Shown here: positions 59,501-64,000 of the stretch, in pieces
Layout of the letters: each line of letters opens with the position of its first letter
Numbering within the stretch: position 1 is the stretch's first letter
Assembly (NCBI GenBank): GCA_001598975.1
Contig: BBXU01000960.1
Coordinates: 1 to 64,000 of the forward strand
Source: Parachlorella kessleri
Taxonomy: Eukaryota; Chlorophyta; Trebouxiophyceae; Chlorellales; Chlorellaceae
Length of the DNA: 64,000 nt
Direction of reading: 5' to 3'
Position numbers and translations under genes: made by a program
The notes under the pieces: model-generated
What the model was told of the DNA's origin: nothing
Seen by the model: the letters and a program-made list of their open reading frames with translations, nothing else
Database searches by the model: none

Positions 59501-60828
59501 ACAGCTTCCAGCAGGTGCGCAGGCACATGGGGCCGGCTCGTCCTTCCTGTGCGGCGTTGCTTCAAGATACACTGTCCCTGCAGGAACAGGCAGATCGGCA
59601 CGCCTCCGCAACTGGGACTTTTATGAGGACGCAGCTTCACTTAGGGGTGTTGAGTGCATTTGACGGAAGTTGATGTGTCCTTGGCAAGTGAAGGTGGGTA
59701 CTCAAAATGCATGCCACTGGTGTGTGTTGCGCAGGTTAGCATCCCAGCATCCTCCGGTCTTTTCGGATCGTCACCGGTGGTGAGTGGCACTCTTTCCAAG
59801 CAAGGCAGGAGATAACACTGCCCACACACCTTTCCCCCAGTGCTGTCTGGACCACTTGGACTGCCTCTCTCAATTCATTTCTCTGGCCTGCAGTCTTGTT
59901 GGAATAAACGGTCTTAGCTAACTTGGGTATCACTTTTTTGCAGGATAAGTGGACGGGCCGGGGCTTCTTGCATCACCACCCCGACAACGAGGGGTTGCTC
60001 TTCTTGCACCGCACGAGTTCCAATAAGTACTTATATAAGCCTGGCGCAGAGGAGGCCCATGCCACCAGCCACCTGCTGCTGCAGCCCACGTGCAAGTGGA
60101 ACAGGAACCACTGGTGAGTGAGGAGCTGTGCGGCACTTGCCTGCCGCTAGTGAAGGGCTGAATTGATGTGCTGTGAAGGACTGGTATGGGTCCAATTCGT
60201 GCCTAGGATTGCCCCAGGTGCTGCAACTGAGCGTGCACCCCCTAAGGGCGTGGCTGCATGTACCAGCCCAGTCTACCTTGGCCTGCTGGCACTTCCCCCC
60301 TGCTGCTGTGAGTGTTCCTGTGGACTGTGCAGAAGTGGAGTGCATGCTTTCTCCCCTATGTGTGCCAGGTACTACTCCGATGCTCCTCAGCTTGACAAGC
60401 TGCAAGGGTCACGTCGCCTGCCAGTCATTGGGCCCTCCAACTGCACCTACGGCCTGTTGGACCTGGCAGCAGCCAGGGGCCAGTGCGCGCTGGGCGGCAG
60501 GAAAGACTTGGCGCCTCCCATACTTGAGGTGGGGTTTTCAGAAAGGGCTGCAAGTGCTGAGTGGTTCTGCTGGCTCTGGTGAGCCCTTAGGTTGGCTTCA
60601 GCCACCCATCCAAGGTGGTCAAACACAAAGTTGACCACCCTGCAACGCCAACACCCCCAGCTCACCCCGCGCACCTGCCAGAGTCTTACTTGGCATACTG
60701 TTCAGACCTTGCAGGTGGCCCCCTCCTCTCACCTCAGCACAGCGCAGGCTGCGGCCGACAAAGCCTTCCAGCTGCTGCTGGGGGCTGCGTCTGGCCGCCC
60801 CCTGCTACTTGGTGGGCCACTTCCTTAA
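56575..60828 (+). CDS. MNN1-type alpha-mannosyltransferase (Mannosyl_trans3), type II Golgi protein
   Basis: Thirteen exons close in phase to 554 aa: 56575-56688, 57038-57274, 57481-57798, 57936-58036, 58194-58239, 58512-58630, 58853-58954, 59154-59238, 59461-59514, 59735-59779, 59944-60113, 60369-60528 and 60715-60828. A short basic N-terminus and one span (LLFFPLVFGGLTLALLL) form a signal anchor, placing the catalytic part in the Golgi lumen. A stem with a Ser-rich insert follows. The glycosyltransferase core starts at ANAFINLWVIRHHLNSSIPI, with KIAALYGAPFKEVLVLDSDCMPL (DxD metal site), NLFWPDRY, YATDSGQFLFSR, and NEGLLFLHRTS. This order fits fungal MNN1/MNN2-like and related algal enzymes that transfer mannose from GDP-mannose. 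The exact linkage and acceptor cannot be told. The last 40 residues are Ala/Leu-rich. Confidence 0.9.
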
Positions 60829-61662
60829 GCTCACCACCCTCCCTGTCCGAGCGGTTGTCTTCGGTTGTCTTGCTCTTCCTGGGTGGACAATGAGGCTGTG
60901 CCATCTAGGCTGTGGCACGAGCTGTTGCACTAGTTGCAGTGACGGCTGGCTGCAGACTGCAAACTGGAGTTCAGCATCGCATGTGTTTGTGCCTCAGCGC
61001 TCCCAGTAGCTCATAGCACTCTGCACATTTTACTGTGGCTGCCTGTTAGCATGGGGTTGCCAAGTCTAGACAAGCCGATGACCACACAAGCACATGACAC
61101 CTCGCAGGAATGTGAACTTTGCACTGCATAAATGTACCCCTGCTCGTAAGTGTTGGTTATGCTGCCATATCAACAATGCTGTTGTTCCACACATCCTCTA
61201 CCACACTATATGGCATGCTGCTGCCTAGGGTTGGTGCATGGCCCCTTACTAGGAAAGGAACTTTGTTGAGATGATACTAGCTCTGGACTCTGATGGGGCA
61301 CTCACTAGGCTTCTGCTGTCTTCCAGTGGCCAGTGCAACTGGCAGGCACAGTACCTCGTCACAACCACCCCTTGTGAAGTCCTAGCACATACTACACAAT
61401 TGACTGGTTTGTGTCTACTCGCTAGAGCTTCAGCCCCCCTGCACCGTGCTAGAAAATGTGAGAACCTCTGCCTCACGCAGGGCTACAGACCCAGTCGGAC
61501 AGGCTACGGCACAGTAACCTCTCTGCACTACAAGGCCTACAGCTTTGCTACAAGTGTCGAGTGTCTGCTTACACCCTACTCGCAATACCACCCGCTTACC
61601 TCCCTCTCTGATCACATGACCGGCAACCCTAAATAAATGCCACCTGTTTAGTAGTAGAGGTT
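60829..61662. other. Intergenic, convergent 3' ends
   Basis: 834 bp between the mannosyltransferase (+) and FANCI (-) stop codons. An open frame at 61271-61636 has no domain or splice support. Nothing else was recognised. Confidence 0.5.
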
Positions 61663-63840
61663 TCAGGCCTCCATCTCATCTCCCTCCTGCTCCTCGTCAC
61701 CATTAACCTCTTCACCTTCTCCTTCACCCTCTTCCTCCTCCCCTTGCTGAACCTCTGGCTGCACCCGGCATGCGCGCTTGGCCTGCCGGGGCTGCTGCCC
61801 CTCTGAAGCGGCGGGCGGGGCTGCCCCATCTCTTAGTGTGAGCTTGAAGTCACGGTTGGTGGAGCGCTTGGCGGTTAGCATCAGGTTCATCTTGCCTGGA
61901 TGTGGAGAAAAACAGGACGTATATACCTGTGCTATGTAGTGCATGCCACTCAAAGAATTTCTACGTCTAGCTCCGCGTCAGACTCCAGCCCCCAGCATCA
62001 GACACCCTTAGCCAGCTTCCCTTCAACTGCATGCCTTAGCTGCTGACATGCTGCCGCTCAGCCAAGCTCGCAGAAGGCACCTATGGTCCTGCACCACCCG
62101 TCGCCGCCTCCTGACGGCTGTGGTGCACCCAAGGGCCACATGTTGCCGGCCGGTGTGCGAGCGCCCACCCAACTCGACCCTTCAACCCTTGCAGTGCCGT
62201 CATGGCCGATTGCCCCACCCACCCGTCTTGGACAGGCGAATGAGCTGTTTCTCATAGTCCTCTATCTGAAACACCAGGTTGGGAACCAGCTTGGACTCGC
62301 GCCGCGCTTTGCTGGCGGCGGTGGCTAGCGCACGCTGCCGCTTGCGCGCCGCCTTGGCAGCCTTCTCGTCCCCACCTGTTGAGGACAGCAGGCGAAACAT
62401 GCAGGACATTGCAGGTAAGGAGATGTGCAACCAGTCGGTGAGATTTGATACAACAAGCCGCTGGCATGTGGAAAAAAAACGAAAATGATCACCCCGGTAG
62501 GACTCGCCTTGCTTAATGTTGAAGCATCGAACGTGAGTGCTAAACCGCCTGCCGTCATCCACTCAGGCATCAAGACCTGCCCGGCTACCCCCACAAACCA
62601 AACAACCTGCCTTCTATTGCCGCCCCCCCCTCCCCCCCCCTTCCCCGTCCCCCTTCGCTTCTCACCCTCCTCCTCCATGTTGCCCGCGGCGGCGTCATTC
62701 TCGGTCAGGCTGTTCGAGTGCACATCGGTGATGAAGCTGTACACCTGCCCCGTGCAGCAGCGGTTGACGGCGGCCACCAGCTCCTGGAAGGCCTGGCAGG
62801 GGCTGCACTGGGACACACCTGCAGGCAGGCACAGGAAGAACAGCAGCGCCTTGGACGGCACAGAATTGACTCGGAATGAGATTTAAGGAGCAACCCACAA
62901 ATCTGTAGGGATAGCAAACCACCGCTGCTTGGGCAAGAGAGGGTGTTACGGTTTGGTGCAGCAACAGCAGCACCACAACAGCAGCGCCCTGGTGAATGAA
63001 GGGGCAAGCTGCCCCCAGGGCGCTCAGCCCACCTTTGGGTGCGAACTGGGACTTTGCAGCTGCGCCCAAAGTCTTGTACAGGTGGGTGGTGGCCTTTAGG
63101 AGAGATTCACAGGTGGCCCCCAGGATGCGTGTCTCGACCATCACACCACATGACTCCACCTGAAGGAGGGTGTATGGGGGACGGGCGCTTAGGCTACATT
63201 AATATTCTTTGTGAGGGTATGTAGACTGGCAACAGACGCTACAAGGCGGGTGCAGCAGCTTGGGAGGTCTGTTGCCCGCTGCAGAGTGCTGCCCAGGCGG
63301 ACTGTTGTGAGAAAGCATGCAAGCCGTCGCAGTGGTAGCACTCACGATGTAGCGCAGTCGCTCGAAGGCCGCCCTCTCCCACTGCATGCGCAGGTTGCTT
63401 TGCCTCAGGCTGCAATCCTTGCCTGCAATTTTGCAAGGGCACAGCCTCTCTTTGTTCTGCTGCTTTGCATTGTCATCGCAATAGGCGGGGTTGCAAGTGA
63501 CAGGGTGAGCAAAGATGTACCAAGGTAGCCATCGTGTCCCCAACCCAGTGTCTGTGGAATTCCTATTTGTCCCCGGTGGTCGCATCATAGCTTGTCCCAA
63601 ACCCAACATGCAACGTTGCTACTTCCGCCGCTGCTGTCCTAAAAGAGGGCAGGTACTCTATTCATCTTTCCATAGATAATGCCTGCCCCCGTCTGCAATG
63701 ACGGTTTTTAGTCTGCGTAGGTGCTCTATGGCACAGCCATGCGCGGTCCGCTTACCAGCGGCCATCAGGACTTTGAGCTTGGCCAGCACCCAGTCCATGT
63801 TGGTCAGCAGCGACTCCATGTGGGACACCAGCACAGCCAT
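61663..63840 (-). CDS. FANCI: Fanconi anaemia group I protein (FANCI), C-terminal part
   Basis: Six exons join in phase: 63840-63756, 63422-63346, 63159-63033, 62818-62666, 62375-62223 and 61895-61663. The gene runs on beyond the right edge of the window, so the N-terminal part, including the region of the monoubiquitinated Lys, is not visible. FANCI pairs with FANCD2 as a DNA clamp in interstrand-crosslink repair. Matches to the FANCI C-terminus: LVSHMESLLTNMDWVLAKLK, TTHLYKTLGAAAKSQF, GQVYSFITDVHSNSL, and above all SKLVPNLVFQIEDYEKQLI followed by MNLMLTAKRSTNRDFKL. The end is a basic patch (QAKRACR) and a run of Glu/Gly, as in animal FANCI, which also ends acidic and basic. A Lys/Arg/Ala helix (AAKAARKRQRALATAASKARR) precedes the conserved block. 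Confidence 0.94.
62621..62645. repeat. C-rich homopolymer tract in FANCI intron
   Basis: Two runs of eight to ten C separated by single T residues, in the intron between the exons at 62375 and 62666. On the coding strand this is a G-run just after the 5' splice site region. Confidence 0.85.
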
Positions 63841-64000
63841 CTGCCAATCAAGGGGGTAAATAAGCGTGTTTGTGCATAGTAGAGGTTACGCAGGGGTACC
63901 AAACACAAGCATGCCGCACGGCGCAGTGGCACAACCATGCACCGGTATATTGATGTCAGCAAGAGAGCAAGCGCGGCACAGTGTTTTGGCACGGGCCTGG
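63841..64000 (-). other. FANCI intron running out of the window
   Basis: On the minus strand the bases before the exon at 63840 form an ac(c)ttgattggcag-type acceptor, so this stretch is intron. The next upstream FANCI exon is outside the window. Confidence 0.6.

Noticed and set aside
61271..61636. 121-aa open frame as a gene
   Set aside because: No domain or splice support; it lies in the convergent gap between two well-defined 3' ends.

Overview
The window is nuclear DNA of a green alga (Chlorophyta, probably a chlorophycean). The evidence is: G+C-rich exons broken by many short introns with GT..(T)GCAG borders; candidate TGTAA poly(A) signals after several genes; plant-lineage genes (a PRS4-type PRPP synthetase, a plastid DUF2358 protein with a twin-arginine lumen signal, a G-patch/DUF4187 protein); and Gly/Ala/Gln-rich low-complexity tails. 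I cannot name the species. There is no bacterial operon logic: each gene is its own intron-bearing unit, and strands alternate freely.

Layout. 1-2417 (+): 3' part of a MYND-finger protein. 3777-10136 (-): 804-aa armadillo-repeat protein with a SAM-like and an EF-hand-like C-terminus. 11139-16818 (-): receptor-like non-RD protein kinase. 17287-21062 (+): AP endonuclease 2 with PCNA-binding motifs. 21692-27447 (-): FBXO21-type F-box/transglutaminase-like/YccV protein. 27681-29515 (+): GPATCH11. 29843-~30886 (-): METTL7-like methyltransferase. 31330-34255 (+): unrecognised coiled-coil protein. 34541-36067 (-): 5'-truncated, decayed LINE with a PHD finger, flanked by a 15-bp target-site duplication. 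36391-38596 (-): small single-pass membrane protein with a Cys-rich motif. 38967-41007 (+): multi-pass membrane protein, possibly of the CREST superfamily. 42531-47661 (-): PRPP synthetase. 48633-51352 (+): TMEM41/VTT-domain membrane protein. 52264-53563 (+): DUF2358 plastid protein. 54036-55798 (+): ketose 3-epimerase-like TIM barrel. 56575-60828 (+): MNN1-type mannosyltransferase. 61663-63840 and beyond (-): C-terminal part of FANCI.

Exon models were built by hand from splice borders and phase. Most close in frame throughout. The unresolved points are the 5' end of the methyltransferase, the start of exon 2 of the epimerase, and one acceptor in the MYND gene. Several introns need a GC donor to keep a conserved domain in frame.

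The genes do not form one pathway. Two (APE2 and FANCI) belong to DNA-damage tolerance and repair, one to ubiquitin targeting, one to nucleotide precursor supply, two to sugar metabolism or glycosylation, and several are membrane proteins of uncertain role. I found no convincing new multi-gene system. The most unusual items are the APE2 tail, the PHD finger inside the LINE reverse-transcriptase frame, the ARM-SAM-EF protein and the frequency of GC-AG introns.
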